Under the pieces are notes generated by a model that had not been told where the DNA came from, did no database searches, and saw nothing but the letters and a program-made list of their open reading frames with translations. Of a stretch of 64,000 nucleotides of DNA, positions 18,386-27,083 are shown piece by piece. The translations under genes were made by a program, and so were the position numbers. Numbering within the stretch: the first letter of the stretch is position 1; the number at the start of each line of letters is the position of its first letter. Source of the DNA: Prauserella cavernicola (GTDB taxonomy: Bacteria; Actinomycetota; Actinomycetes; Mycobacteriales; Pseudonocardiaceae); NCBI RefSeq assembly GCF_016595675.1, contig NZ_JAENJH010000004.1, positions 372,001-436,000 of the forward strand. Direction: 5' to 3'.

Positions 18386-19930
18386 ATGACAACTTCGGAA
18401 CTGAATTCGGGCGATCGACCCGAGCCCGCTGACGACAAACTCGACCGGGCGGTGCTGAAGGTCGCCAGCGTCGTGGTGCTCGGCGCCATCATGGCGATCC
18501 TGGACACGACCGTCGTCAACGTCGCGCTGCAGCAGCTGACGCTGGAGTTCGAGACGTCGTTCGACACCATCCAGTGGGTCGCGACCGGCTACATGCTGGC
18601 CCTCGCGACCGTGATCCCGGTGACGGGCTGGGCCGCCGACCGGTTCGGCACCAAACGCCTCTACATGCTCGCGATCGCACTGTTCCTGGTCGGTTCTGTG
18701 GTGGCGGGAATGGCGTGGAGCGTCGAGTCGCTGATCGCGTTCCGCGTGGTGCAGGGCCTCGGCGGCGGCATGCTCATGCCCGCGGGCATGACGATCATGA
18801 CGAAGGCGGCGGGTCCGCACCGGGTCGGCCGCGTCATGGCCGTGCTCGGCGTGCCGATGTTGCTCGGCCCGATCGCGGGCCCGATCCTCGGCGGCTGGCT
18901 GGTGGACTCGGTGAGCTGGCGCTGGATCTTCTACATCAACGTGCCGATCGGCGCGGTCGCCCTCTACCTCGCGTGGCGGCTGCTGCCGAAGGACGAGCCG
19001 CAGCCCGCTGGCCGGTTCGACTTCCCGGGCATGCTGATGCTCTCGCCGGGTCTCGCACTGCTGATCTACGGCGTCTCCGACATCCCCGCCGCGGGCGGGA
19101 TCGGGGAGACGAGCGTGTGGTTGCCGATGTCGCTGGGCATTGTGCTGATCGCGGGCTTCATCGTGCGCGCACTGCGGGTTGAGAACCCGCTCGTGAACCT
19201 CGGGCTTTTCCGCAACCGGACGTTCGCCATCGCGGCGGGCACGATGTCGTTGTTCGCCGTGGCGTTCTTCGGCGCGATGCTGCTGTTGCCGACGTACTTC
19301 ATCCTCGTGCGCGGGGAGTCGGCGTTGCAGGCCGGTCTGCTGCTGGCGCCCCAGGGTCTGGGCGCGATGGTGATGATGCCGATCGCGGGCAGGTTCGCCG
19401 ACCGCGCGGGCGCGGGCAAGATCGTGCTGCCCGGGCTCGTGGTGATCCTCGCGGGGCTCGCGGTGTTCGCCCAGGTCGGTGCCGACACGCCGTACTGGCT
19501 GCTGATGCTGTCGCTGTTCGTGCTCGGCCTCGGCATGGGCGCGTCGATGATGCCGATCATGTCGGCGGCGCTGCAGACGTTGCGCAACTCCGACGTCGCC
19601 CAGGCCTCCAGCGCGCTCAACATCATCCAGCAGACGGCAGGCGCGATCGGCGCCGCGGTGATGTCGATCATCCTGGCGGCGCTGCTGGCCGGGAAGTTCG
19701 GGGTGCCGACGAGTCAGGGTCAGCTGGCGGCCACGGCCGCACTGCAGAACCCGCAGACGCGTGACGCGGCGGCGGTGCTCGCGGCCGACTCGTTCGCGAG
19801 CACGTTCGTGTGGTCGCTGCTGCTGGTGGCGCTGTGCCTGGTGCCGGCGCTGTTCCTGCCGAAGCGCCCGCCGGTCCCGCCGGTCGGCGACGACGAGGCT
19901 GCCCCCACCCCGCCGATGCTCGCGCACTGA
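18386..19930 (+). CDS. MFS multidrug efflux transporter (DHA2 family)
   Basis: A 514-residue proton-coupled drug exporter of the 14-helix DHA2 (EmrB/QacA) type. The first helix carries LDTTVVNVALQQL, loop 2-3 has motif A (GWAADRFGTKR), and helix 5 has motif C (LGVPMLLGPIAGPILGGWL). The soluble C-tail is rich in Pro. Length is typical. ATG at 18386 is preferred over the adjacent in-frame TTG. A dyad in the promoter suggests ligand-responsive repression, but no dedicated TetR or MarR gene is adjacent; its neighbour upstream is the SMP-30-like gene. The first long palindromic repeat follows 27 bp after the stop. Confidence 0.93.
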   Translation: MTTSELNSGDRPEPADDKLDRAVLKVASVVVLGAIMAILDTTVVNVALQQLTLEFETSFDTIQWVATGYMLALATVIPVTGWAADRFGTKRLYMLAIALFLVGSVVAGMAWSVESLIAFRVVQGLGGGMLMPAGMTIMTKAAGPHRVGRVMAVLGVPMLLGPIAGPILGGWLVDSVSWRWIFYINVPIGAVALYLAWRLLPKDEPQPAGRFDFPGMLMLSPGLALLIYGVSDIPAAGGIGETSVWLPMSLGIVLIAGFIVRALRVENPLVNLGLFRNRTFAIAAGTMSLFAVAFFGAMLLLPTYFILVRGESALQAGLLLAPQGLGAMVMMPIAGRFADRAGAGKIVLPGLVVILAGLAVFAQVGADTPYWLLMLSLFVLGLGMGASMMPIMSAALQTLRNSDVAQASSALNIIQQTAGAIGAAVMSIILAALLAGKFGVPTSQGQLAATAALQNPQTRDAAAVLAADSFASTFVWSLLLVALCLVPALFLPKRPPVPPVGDDEAAPTPPMLAH

Positions 19931-19957
19931 GCGGGCCCACCAACAGGGCCGCCACCC

Positions 19958-20012
19958 TGCGGTGAAGGGCACCTTTACTGCGTTCAACGCAGTAAAGGTG
20001 CCCTTCACCGCA
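19958..20012. repeat. 55-bp perfect palindrome, copy 1 (probable bidirectional terminator)
   Basis: Two 27-nt arms are exactly complementary around a single central C (19985). Arms share the core GTGAAGGGCACCTTTACTGC with the copies at 35373 and 40388. Located between the MFS gene and the LacI gene. It reads through as VKGTFTAFNAVKVPFTA, on either strand, in one frame. Likely a dispersed palindromic repeat acting as terminator. Confidence 0.85.
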
Positions 20013-20041
20013 GTCTGGGCAGGGCGGGTCCAGGGGGTTCG

Positions 20042-20061
20042 GGATATTAGCCGGATATTAG
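20042..20061 (+). repeat. Direct repeat GGATATTAG x2 upstream of lacI-type gene
   Basis: GGATATTAG occurs at 20042-20050 and 20053-20061, 11 bp apart, upstream of the LacI operators. It contains the ATTAG half-site of those operators, so it may be an extra weak binding region. Confidence 0.3.
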
Positions 20062-20108
20062 GTTTTCGCTGCTCTTGACTGGGTCCGGGACCCGGCAGCA
20101 CACTTCTC

Positions 20109-20124
20109 GCTAATCCGCATTAGC
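20109..20124. promoter_or_regulatory. LacI-type operator O1
   Basis: GCTAATCCGCATTAGC, a 16-bp palindrome with CTAAT/ATTAG arms and a CpG-containing centre, is typical for LacI-family operators. It lies 55 bp before the LacI-family ATG. Confidence 0.7.
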
Positions 20125-20149
20125 ACCGAAAAACGACCTGGTGTCCGGA

Positions 20150-20165
20150 ACTAATGCGTATTAGT
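20150..20165. promoter_or_regulatory. LacI-type operator O2
   Basis: ACTAATGCGTATTAGT shares arms with O1. Its centre is 41 bp from that of O1, nearly four helical turns, fitting co-operative or looped binding. It abuts the GAAGGAG ribosome site of the regulator gene, so autoregulation of the whole downstream unit is likely. Confidence 0.72.
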
Positions 20166-20178
20166 CGAAGGAGTGCGC

Positions 20179-21246
20179 ATGACCGAGCACCCACCCGCGA
20201 AGGCGCGGCGAGGGCGACCGCGGCAGGCGGAGGTCGCCCGGCTGGCCGGGGTCTCGCAGACGACGGTGTCGCTGGTGCTCGGCGGGAACAAGCAGGGCAT
20301 CGTGCTCCACCCCGACACCCGCGCCAGGGTGCTTGAGGCGGCCAAGGAGCTGGGCTACGTGCCCGACCCGGCCGCGCGCAGGCTGGCCGCTGCCCGCAAC
20401 AACCTGCTCGGCGTCTTCAGCTTCACCGCCACGTTCCCGACGGCCGTGGAGCACTCGTACTACCCGTTCCTCGTCGGCGTGGAGCAGGAGGCGGCGGTCC
20501 ACGGTTACGACCTGGTGCTGTTCACCGGGTCCAGTTCCGGTGGCGCGCAGGCCGGCACCTCCGGCGCGCTGGAGCGCGTGCGGCTCGCCGACGGGTGCCT
20601 GTTCCTCGGCCGCCACGTACCCGCCGACGAACTGCGCAGGCTGGTCGAGCACGGCTACCCGGCCGTCCACATCGGACGTCGCGACGAGCTCGAGGGCCTG
20701 GCCTGGGTCGGCGCCGACTACGTCGAGGCCAGCGCCGAGGTGGTGCGCAGGCTCGCGGAGCTCGGCCACCGCCGCGTTGTGCTGGTGCGGGAGGACGACG
20801 ACGCGCCCGCGTCCACCGACCGCGAGCGCGGCGTGCGCGAGGCGCTCGACGCCGCCGGGCTCGACGCGACAGACGCCGTCGTCCGCGCCGCCGATCCGGC
20901 CACGGACATCACCGCGGACTGGCTGCGTGGGCGCCTGACCGAGGGCGTCACCGCGTTCGTCGCCGAGGAGACCGACACCGGCGCCGCCTGGCGCGCGCTG
21001 CTCGCGGCGGTCGAGGACGCCGGGCTCGACGCGCCCGCCGACCTCTCACTGGCGCTGCTCGGCTCGCCGCCGGCCGACCTCGCCGAACGACCCGAGCCCA
21101 CCGGCTTCGACATCCCCAGGGCCGAGCTCGGCGCCGCGGCGGTGCGCGCGCTCACGACCTTGCTCGCCACCGGCGAGACCGAATCGCCCCTGGTGGCCTG
21201 TGCCTTCCGGCCCGGGAACACCGCGGGCCCGGCGCCCGCCCCCTGA
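20179..21246 (+). CDS. LacI-family transcriptional regulator
   Basis: A 355-residue regulator. The N-terminal helix-turn-helix and hinge helix are canonical (VARLAGVSQTTVSLVLGG, then RVLEAAKELGYVPDPAARRL). The C-terminal two-lobed periplasmic-binding-like domain (LLGVFSFTATFPT to the end) would bind a small effector, normally a sugar or sugar-derived molecule. ATG 20179 is chosen because GAAGGAG ends 6 bp upstream; an in-frame GTG at 20173 would overlap that site. Two matched operators lie directly upstream. It is the first gene of a unit with an FAD oxidoreductase, HyuA, an unknown protein, a permease and a secreted propeller protein. Confidence 0.92.
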   Translation: MTEHPPAKARRGRPRQAEVARLAGVSQTTVSLVLGGNKQGIVLHPDTRARVLEAAKELGYVPDPAARRLAAARNNLLGVFSFTATFPTAVEHSYYPFLVGVEQEAAVHGYDLVLFTGSSSGGAQAGTSGALERVRLADGCLFLGRHVPADELRRLVEHGYPAVHIGRRDELEGLAWVGADYVEASAEVVRRLAELGHRRVVLVREDDDAPASTDRERGVREALDAAGLDATDAVVRAADPATDITADWLRGRLTEGVTAFVAEETDTGAAWRALLAAVEDAGLDAPADLSLALLGSPPADLAERPEPTGFDIPRAELGAAAVRALTTLLATGETESPLVACAFRPGNTAGPAPAP

Positions 21247-21305
21247 CCCGAAAACCGTTGCCAGCACGCGAACAACGAGCCCGACGAACAAGGAGCACGC
21301 ACCCG

Positions 21306-22934
21306 ATGCCTACCCCCACCGCCACTCCGGCCGAGACCGACGTCCTCATCGTGGGCGGCGGACTGGGCGGCGTGGCCGCCGCTCTCGCCGTCTGCCGGGC
21401 CGGGCGCAGGGCCGTCCTGACCGAGGAGACCGACTGGATCGGCGGCCAGCTCACCGCGCAGGCCGTGCCGCCGGACGAGCACCCCTGGGTGGAGGAGTTC
21501 GGCGTCACCGCCTCCTACCGGGCGCTGCGCGAGTCGATCCGCGAGCACTACCGCCGCTGGTACCCGATGCGTGCCGAGGCGCTCGACCTGCCGCGGCTCA
21601 ACCCGGGCGCGGGCCGGGTCAGCAAGCTCTGCCACGAGCCGAAGGTCGCGCTCGCCGTGCTGGAGTCGATGCTCGCCCCGCACCGGACCGCGGGCAGGCT
21701 CACCGTGCTCACCGAGCACCGCCCTGTCGGCGCGCAGGCCGACGGCGACACCGTTCGCGCCGTCACGTTCGAGGACGTCCGCGACGGTGACCGGCACACC
21801 GTGTCCGCTCCGTACGTCATCGACGCCACCGAGACCGGTGAACTGCTGGAGCTGGCCGGGGTCGAGCACGTGCTCGGCGCCGAGGCCCGCTCCGAGTACG
21901 ACGAGCCGCACGCCCCCGACGTCGCGGACCCGCTCAACCAGCAGGGCATCACCGTCTGCTTCGCCGTCTCCCACCACGAGGGCGAGAACCACACCATCGA
22001 CCGGCCCGCCGACTACGACTTCTGGCGCTCGTACCGGCCCGACTTCTGGCCCGGCCCGCTGCTCGGCTTCCTGGCGCCCGACCCGCGTTCGCTCGCGGCC
22101 GTCGACCGCACCTTCGTGCCCAACCCGGACGTCGACCCGCTGGCCGTCAACGCCGACCAGAGCGCCGACGCGGGCGACAAGGAACTGTGGGGCTTCCGCC
22201 GCATCCTCGCCCGCGGGCTGCACCGGCCCGGCGCCTTCGGCTCCGACATCACGCTCGTCAACTGGCCGCTCAACGACTACTGGCTCAAGCCGCTCGTCGG
22301 CGACGGCGAGCAGACGGCCCGCGAGGCGCTCGAGGGAGCCAGGGAGCTGTCGCGGTCGGTGCTGTACTGGCTGCAGACCGAGGCGCCGCGCACCGACGGC
22401 GGCACGGGCTTTCCCGGGCTCCGGATCCGCCCCGACATCACCGGCACCGCCGACGGTCTCGCGAAGTCGGCTTACGTCCGCGAGGCCCGCCGCATCAAGG
22501 CGGTCACCACGGTCACCGAGCACGACGTGGCGATCGACCTCGTGGGGCCGTACGGCGGCACCAAGCACCGCGACTCGGTCGGCGTCGGCAACTACCGCAT
22601 CGACCTGCACCCGTCCACCGGCGGTGACAACTACATCGACATCGGCTCCGTGCCGTTCGAGATCCCGCTCGGCGCGCTCGTGCCGCGCCGGGTGCGCAAC
22701 CTGCTGCCCGCGGGCAAGAACATCGGCACCACCCACATCACCAACGGTTGTTACCGCCTGCACCCCGTCGAATGGAACATCGGCGAGGTCGCGGGCGCGC
22801 TCGCCGCGCACTGTCTCACCGAGAACGTGCAGCCCCATCAGGTCCAGGAAGAGGACAAGCGGTTCGACGAGTTCGCCCGCGTGCTCGACCGCGGCGGCGT
22901 CCAGCGCCACTGGCCGGACGTTCGCGGCTACTAG
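21306..22934 (+). CDS. FAD-dependent oxidoreductase (FAD_oxidored family)
   Basis: A 542-residue flavoprotein. The N-terminal dinucleotide fold is DVLIVGGGLGGVAAALAVCRAG (about residues 11-32), followed by E-rich strand TEETDWIGGQLT. A late FAD-binding region reads NLLPAGKNIGTTHITNGCYRLHPVEWNIGEVAGALA. This arrangement (GGQ after strand 2, and the NLL-AGKNI-T motif) is that of the PF12831 FAD_oxidored group, whose chemistry is mostly unknown. No transmembrane helix or export signal. A GGAG ribosome site lies 11 bp before the ATG. Second gene of the LacI unit; it probably oxidises the substrate before or after HyuA. Confidence 0.85.
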   Translation: MPTPTATPAETDVLIVGGGLGGVAAALAVCRAGRRAVLTEETDWIGGQLTAQAVPPDEHPWVEEFGVTASYRALRESIREHYRRWYPMRAEALDLPRLNPGAGRVSKLCHEPKVALAVLESMLAPHRTAGRLTVLTEHRPVGAQADGDTVRAVTFEDVRDGDRHTVSAPYVIDATETGELLELAGVEHVLGAEARSEYDEPHAPDVADPLNQQGITVCFAVSHHEGENHTIDRPADYDFWRSYRPDFWPGPLLGFLAPDPRSLAAVDRTFVPNPDVDPLAVNADQSADAGDKELWGFRRILARGLHRPGAFGSDITLVNWPLNDYWLKPLVGDGEQTAREALEGARELSRSVLYWLQTEAPRTDGGTGFPGLRIRPDITGTADGLAKSAYVREARRIKAVTTVTEHDVAIDLVGPYGGTKHRDSVGVGNYRIDLHPSTGGDNYIDIGSVPFEIPLGALVPRRVRNLLPAGKNIGTTHITNGCYRLHPVEWNIGEVAGALAAHCLTENVQPHQVQEEDKRFDEFARVLDRGGVQRHWPDVRGY

Positions 22935-22964
22935 GCCGTCCCACGACACAAGGAGGTGTCCACT

Positions 22965-25094
22965 GTGGCCTCATCCCGCATCCGCGTCGGCATCGACGTC
23001 GGCGGGACCTTCACCGACGCCGTCGCGATCGACTCCGGCACGCTGGAGCTCATCGCGCAGGTGAAGGTCCCGACCAGCCACCATCACGCCGACGGTGTCG
23101 CGCACGGCATCGTCGAGGCGTTGAACCGGCTGCTCAAGGACGTCGGCTGTACACCGGACGACGTCGCGTTCCTCGCGCACGGCACCACCCAGGCCACCAA
23201 TGCCCTGCTCGAGGGGGACGTGGCGCCGGTCGGCCTGGTCGGTATCGGCACGGGAACGGCCTCCCTGCCCACCAAGCGGCTCGCCGGGCTCGCGAACCTG
23301 GAGCTCACGCCGGGCAAGCGCTTGCCACTGCACTACGCGCACGTCGCTGACCCCGGTGATGTCGACGGTGTGCGTGCGGCCGTGGAGGAGGTCACCAAGG
23401 CCGGTGCCGAGGTGCTCGTGGCCAGCGAGCCGTTCAGCGTGGACCTGCCGGACGGCGAGGAGGCGGTGCTGGAGGCGGCCCGCCCGTACGGGCTGCCGAT
23501 GACGGCCGCGCACGAGATCACCTCGCTGTACGGGTTGCGCAAACGCACCCGCACCGCGGTCGTCAACGCCGCGATCATGCCGAAGATGCTCGCCACGGCG
23601 GACCTGGTGGACTCGAGCATCACGGCGGCGGGGGTGCAGGCGCCGCTGATGGTGATGCGCTGCGACGGCGGCGTCATGTCGCTGGCCGAGATGCGCCGCC
23701 GCCCGCTGCTGACCGTCCTCTCCGGACCCGCGGCGGGCGTGGCGGGCGCGCTGATGCAGGAACGCGTCAGCGAGGGCGTGTTCCTGGAGACCGGTGGCAC
23801 GTCCACCGACATCAGCGTGATCCGCCGCGGCAAGGTCTCGGTCAAGCACGCTACGATCCTCGGCCGGTCGTCGTATCTGTCCGCTTTGGACGTCCGAACG
23901 GTCGGGGTCGGCGGCGGCTCCATGGTGCGGCTCAGCGGCGGCAAGGTGCAGGCCGTGGGGCCGCGCAGTGCGCACATCGCGGGCCTGCCCTACGCCTGCT
24001 ACGCCGATCTCGACGACCTGCGCGACGCGACGCTGTCCACCGTGCGCCCGCTGGAGGGCGACCCGGCCGACTACGTGGTGCTCGACGCCGCCGGCGGACG
24101 GTTCGCCATCACCATGACCTGCGCGGCCAACGCGCTCGGCAGGGTCCCGCAGGGCGACTTCGCCGCGTGCGACCCGGAGGTGGCCGTGGCGGCGCTGACT
24201 CCGCTCGCGGCGGCGCTCGGCACGGACGTCGCCGGTGCCGCGACGCAGGTGCTGGACGCGGGCGTGCGCCAGGTGCGCCAGGTGGTGGACACGATGATCC
24301 GCGACTACCGCCTCGACCGCGACACCGCCGTCCTCGTCGGTGGCGGGGGCGGCGCGGCGGCCGTCACGCCGCACCTGGCCGCCGACACCGGTCTCGAGGG
24401 CCGCATCGCCGCGCACAACGAGGTGATCAGCCCCATCGGCGTCGCGCTCGCACTGGTGCGGGAGCAGGTCGAGCGGATCATCCCCGGTGCCACGCAGGAG
24501 CAGATCCTCGGCGTGCGGGGTGAGGCCGAGGCCGCCGTCGTGGCGCAGGGCGCCGCACCGGAGGCCGTGGAGGTGGAGGTGACGGTGGATCCGCAGACCA
24601 ACACCGTGCGCGCCGTCGCCACCGGAGCCACCGAGCTGCGCACCCAGGACCGCGCCCACCGCGCCGACGACACCGAGCGGCTCACCGCGGCGGCCACGAG
24701 CCTCAAGGTCGATCCGACTTCGGTGGAGGTGCTCGCGGGCACGCCCGCGCACACCGTCTACGGCACCACGCGACGGCGCCGGTTCCGCAAGCCGCGCCAC
24801 CCGGTCCGGGTCCTCGACAGCGACGGCGTGGTGCGCCTGCACGCCGCCGACGCGCACGTCGCGACGACCACGGTCGGCGAGGCTCCCGAGCTGCTGACCC
24901 GGCTGATCACCGAGTCCACGTCCTACGGCGACGGAGGTGTGCGCGCCCCCGCTCTGCGACTGCTGCTCGGCTCGCGCATCGCCGACCTCTCCGGTGTACT
25001 GGACGCGGACTCGCTGCTCGCGCTGGCGCGCAGCGAACTGCGCTCGCGGGCCGCCGACGAGCCGGTGATCGCGGTGCTGGAGGCCCGCGCATGA
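22965..25094 (+). CDS. Hydantoinase/oxoprolinase family protein (HyuA-like)
   Basis: A 709-residue ATP-dependent HyuA-type enzyme with the actin-like ATPase fold. The N-terminal phosphate loop is GIDVGGTFTDA (residues 9-19). Other motifs are LAHGTTQATNALLEG, the MRCDGGVMS and LSGPAAGVAGA segments and FLETGGTSTDISVI in the second domain. Family members open cyclic amides (hydantoin, 5-oxoproline) with ATP, or carboxylate ketones. The usual HyuB partner is absent here, and the C-terminal 170 residues (VDPQTNT onward) are not a standard HyuA end. The GTG at 22965 is taken because AGGAGG lies 8 bp upstream. It overlaps the next gene by 4 bp. Confidence 0.85.
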   Translation: MASSRIRVGIDVGGTFTDAVAIDSGTLELIAQVKVPTSHHHADGVAHGIVEALNRLLKDVGCTPDDVAFLAHGTTQATNALLEGDVAPVGLVGIGTGTASLPTKRLAGLANLELTPGKRLPLHYAHVADPGDVDGVRAAVEEVTKAGAEVLVASEPFSVDLPDGEEAVLEAARPYGLPMTAAHEITSLYGLRKRTRTAVVNAAIMPKMLATADLVDSSITAAGVQAPLMVMRCDGGVMSLAEMRRRPLLTVLSGPAAGVAGALMQERVSEGVFLETGGTSTDISVIRRGKVSVKHATILGRSSYLSALDVRTVGVGGGSMVRLSGGKVQAVGPRSAHIAGLPYACYADLDDLRDATLSTVRPLEGDPADYVVLDAAGGRFAITMTCAANALGRVPQGDFAACDPEVAVAALTPLAAALGTDVAGAATQVLDAGVRQVRQVVDTMIRDYRLDRDTAVLVGGGGGAAAVTPHLAADTGLEGRIAAHNEVISPIGVALALVREQVERIIPGATQEQILGVRGEAEAAVVAQGAAPEAVEVEVTVDPQTNTVRAVATGATELRTQDRAHRADDTERLTAAATSLKVDPTSVEVLAGTPAHTVYGTTRRRRFRKPRHPVRVLDSDGVVRLHAADAHVATTTVGEAPELLTRLITESTSYGDGGVRAPALRLLLGSRIADLSGVLDADSLLALARSELRSRAADEPVIAVLEARA

Positions 25095-25732
25095 GCGGCT
25101 CCGCCGTCGCGACCCTCGACCGGCTTGGCCGCGCCCGGCGCGAGCGACTGCGCGCCGAGTGCGCCGAGCTGGCGGAGCTGTCCGATGTGGAGTTCGGCGT
25201 CCGGCTGCTGGCCGACACGCCGACCCACGAGAACCGCGCTCCGGAACTGTTGCGCCGCTGGGCGAGCGTGGCCACGGAGTTCGGTGCCGGGCTCGTCGGC
25301 GAGGGCCGCGACCGGGCGCCGCGCGTCGTCGAGCGCGCCGGCGGCGTCGAGCAGCTCCTGCTCGCCAAATACGTGTCCCGTCCCGTGCCCACGGTCGAGC
25401 TGTTCACCGACACCCTCGCTCTCGGCGAGGAGCTCGTCGACCTGCTGGGCTGGCGCGAGTCCTACGCCGACGGCGCGCTGCGTGCCGCCGCTCTCGCGCA
25501 CGAGGAAGCCCACCTGCTACTGCACGGCGACGTCGCGCTGCGGCGCGCGCTGCGCGAGCGGCTCGGGCACACCGCCCTGCGCCTCGGCAGGTTCCGGATC
25601 ACCGCACACGTGGCCGGTGCCGACGAGCTCGTCGCGCACGGCTACGCCGCCGCGAGCCGCGGTCTCGGCCGCAGCCCCCTTCTGCTCACCGCCGCGCTCG
25701 CGAGCGCGGTCCGGGCCCTCGCACAGGACTGA
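25091..25732 (+). CDS. Unknown protein with HEEAH motif
   Basis: I do not recognise this 213-residue protein. It is helix-rich and strongly charged. It contains AALAHEEAHLLLHGD with H137-E138-E139-A140-H141, which matches the HExxH pattern of zinc metallohydrolases; a further H183 (VAHGYAA) lies downstream. The match could also be chance in an Ala/Glu/His-rich helix. There is no signal peptide or membrane segment. The ATGA overlap with hyuA means translational coupling, so it is probably a partner or accessory subunit of that enzyme, perhaps filling the place of the missing HyuB. Confidence 0.75.
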   Translation: MSGSAVATLDRLGRARRERLRAECAELAELSDVEFGVRLLADTPTHENRAPELLRRWASVATEFGAGLVGEGRDRAPRVVERAGGVEQLLLAKYVSRPVPTVELFTDTLALGEELVDLLGWRESYADGALRAAALAHEEAHLLLHGDVALRRALRERLGHTALRLGRFRITAHVAGADELVAHGYAAASRGLGRSPLLLTAALASAVRALAQD

Positions 25733-25741
25733 GGTACCGCC

Positions 25742-27025
25742 ATGGGAATCGTCATTCTCCTGCTGATGCTCGCGGGCGTCGGCCTGATGCTCACGCGCAA
25801 ACTGCCCACTGCCTTCGCCCTCGTTCTGCTGGGCGTGGCGATCGCGGCGGTGGTGGGCGCGCCGCTCACCGGCGAGAACAGCATCCTCGAGACGGTCCTG
25901 CAGGAAGGCTCCATCGCGCAGGCCGCCACGATGATCGCCGTGCTCATCGGTTCGTGGATGGGCAAGCTGATGGCCGAGACCGGCATCGCCAGCACACTCG
26001 TGCGCAAGATCGTCGAGTTCGGCGGCGACCGGCCCACGGTGGTCGCGCTCGGCGTGCTCGTCGTCTCCGCGCTCATCGGCACCGTCACCGGTTCCGCGCC
26101 CGCCGCGATGATGGCGGGCATCATCGGCATCCCCGCGATGGTCGCGGTCGGCGTGCCGAAGACCACCGCCGCGGGCACCATCCTCATGGGAATCGCGGCC
26201 GGGATGCCGTTCGAGTTGCCGATCTGGCAGTTCTTCTCCACCACGCTGGACCTGCCGGTGGAGACCGTGCGCGGCTTCATGCTCATGCTGTTCCCCTTCG
26301 CGGTGGTGTTCGCCGTGCTGTTCGTGCTCGTCGAGACCCGCCGCAAGGGCGTCGAGCACGCCTGGTCGCTGGCCGCTCCCGCGGGCGACCGCAGCCGCAA
26401 GCGCGCGAAGCAGCTGGGCGACGCGCCCTGGTACGCGCTGCTCGCCCCGCTCGTACCGCTGGTGCTCGCGCTCGGCTTCGAGCTGCCGATCATCCCGTCG
26501 ATGCTCGCGGGCGTGCTGTACGCGCTGGTGACCACGACGCGGCCGAGGGACATGAACAAGCGCCTGCTGCGCACGCTCTACGGCGCGTTCGACATCGCCG
26601 CGCCGCCCATCGCGCTGTTCGTGGCGATCGGCATCCTGCTCTCCGCGGTGACACTGCCCGGCGCGGTCGAGGCGCTCAACCCGCTCGTCACGGCGATCAG
26701 CCCGGGACACCCGGTGGTCTTCGTCGTGGTCTTCGCGCTGCTGACGCCGCTGTGTCTCTACCGGGGCCCGCTCAACGTCTTCGGCCTCGGTGCGGGCATC
26801 GCGGGGGTGCTCATCTCCGCCGGCATCTACCCGGCGGTGGCCGTGCTGGGCCTGACCGCCTCGTACAACCAGGTGTTCGGAGTCGCCGACCCCACGAGCA
26901 CGCAGACCGTGTGGGCCGCCCAGTACTCCGGGGTCAGCCCGCAGCAGGTGATGGTGCGGACGCTGCCCTACGTGTGGTGTGTCGCGCTCGGCGGCCTCAT
27001 CGTCACGGCCGCCACGCAGTTGTAA
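25742..27025 (+). CDS. GntP-like organic-acid/sugar-acid permease
   Basis: A 427-residue polytopic protein. It starts directly in a membrane helix (MGIVILLLMLAGVGLMLTR) and shows internal repeat halves with small-residue segments (LIGTVTGSAPAAMMAG; LCLYRGPLNVFGLG). A soluble loop of about 30 residues near the middle (ETRRKGVEHAWSLAAPAGD) separates them. This is the pattern of the GntP/IT superfamily of H+-coupled permeases for gluconate and similar anions. It follows the HEEAH gene by 9 bp and is probably the importer for the substrate processed by the LacI unit. Confidence 0.8.
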   Translation: MGIVILLLMLAGVGLMLTRKLPTAFALVLLGVAIAAVVGAPLTGENSILETVLQEGSIAQAATMIAVLIGSWMGKLMAETGIASTLVRKIVEFGGDRPTVVALGVLVVSALIGTVTGSAPAAMMAGIIGIPAMVAVGVPKTTAAGTILMGIAAGMPFELPIWQFFSTTLDLPVETVRGFMLMLFPFAVVFAVLFVLVETRRKGVEHAWSLAAPAGDRSRKRAKQLGDAPWYALLAPLVPLVLALGFELPIIPSMLAGVLYALVTTTRPRDMNKRLLRTLYGAFDIAAPPIALFVAIGILLSAVTLPGAVEALNPLVTAISPGHPVVFVVVFALLTPLCLYRGPLNVFGLGAGIAGVLISAGIYPAVAVLGLTASYNQVFGVADPTSTQTVWAAQYSGVSPQQVMVRTLPYVWCVALGGLIVTAATQL

Positions 27026-27083
27026 GGAAGAAGAAGGAAGAACAAGGAAGAACATCGTCCGACCACAAAGGAGTTGCCGACCG

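Noticed and set aside
19950-20078. Short ORFs reading VKGTFTA...KVPFTA across the palindromes
   Set aside because: The same peptide appears from either strand because the repeat is a palindrome; it is a repeat signature, not a protein.
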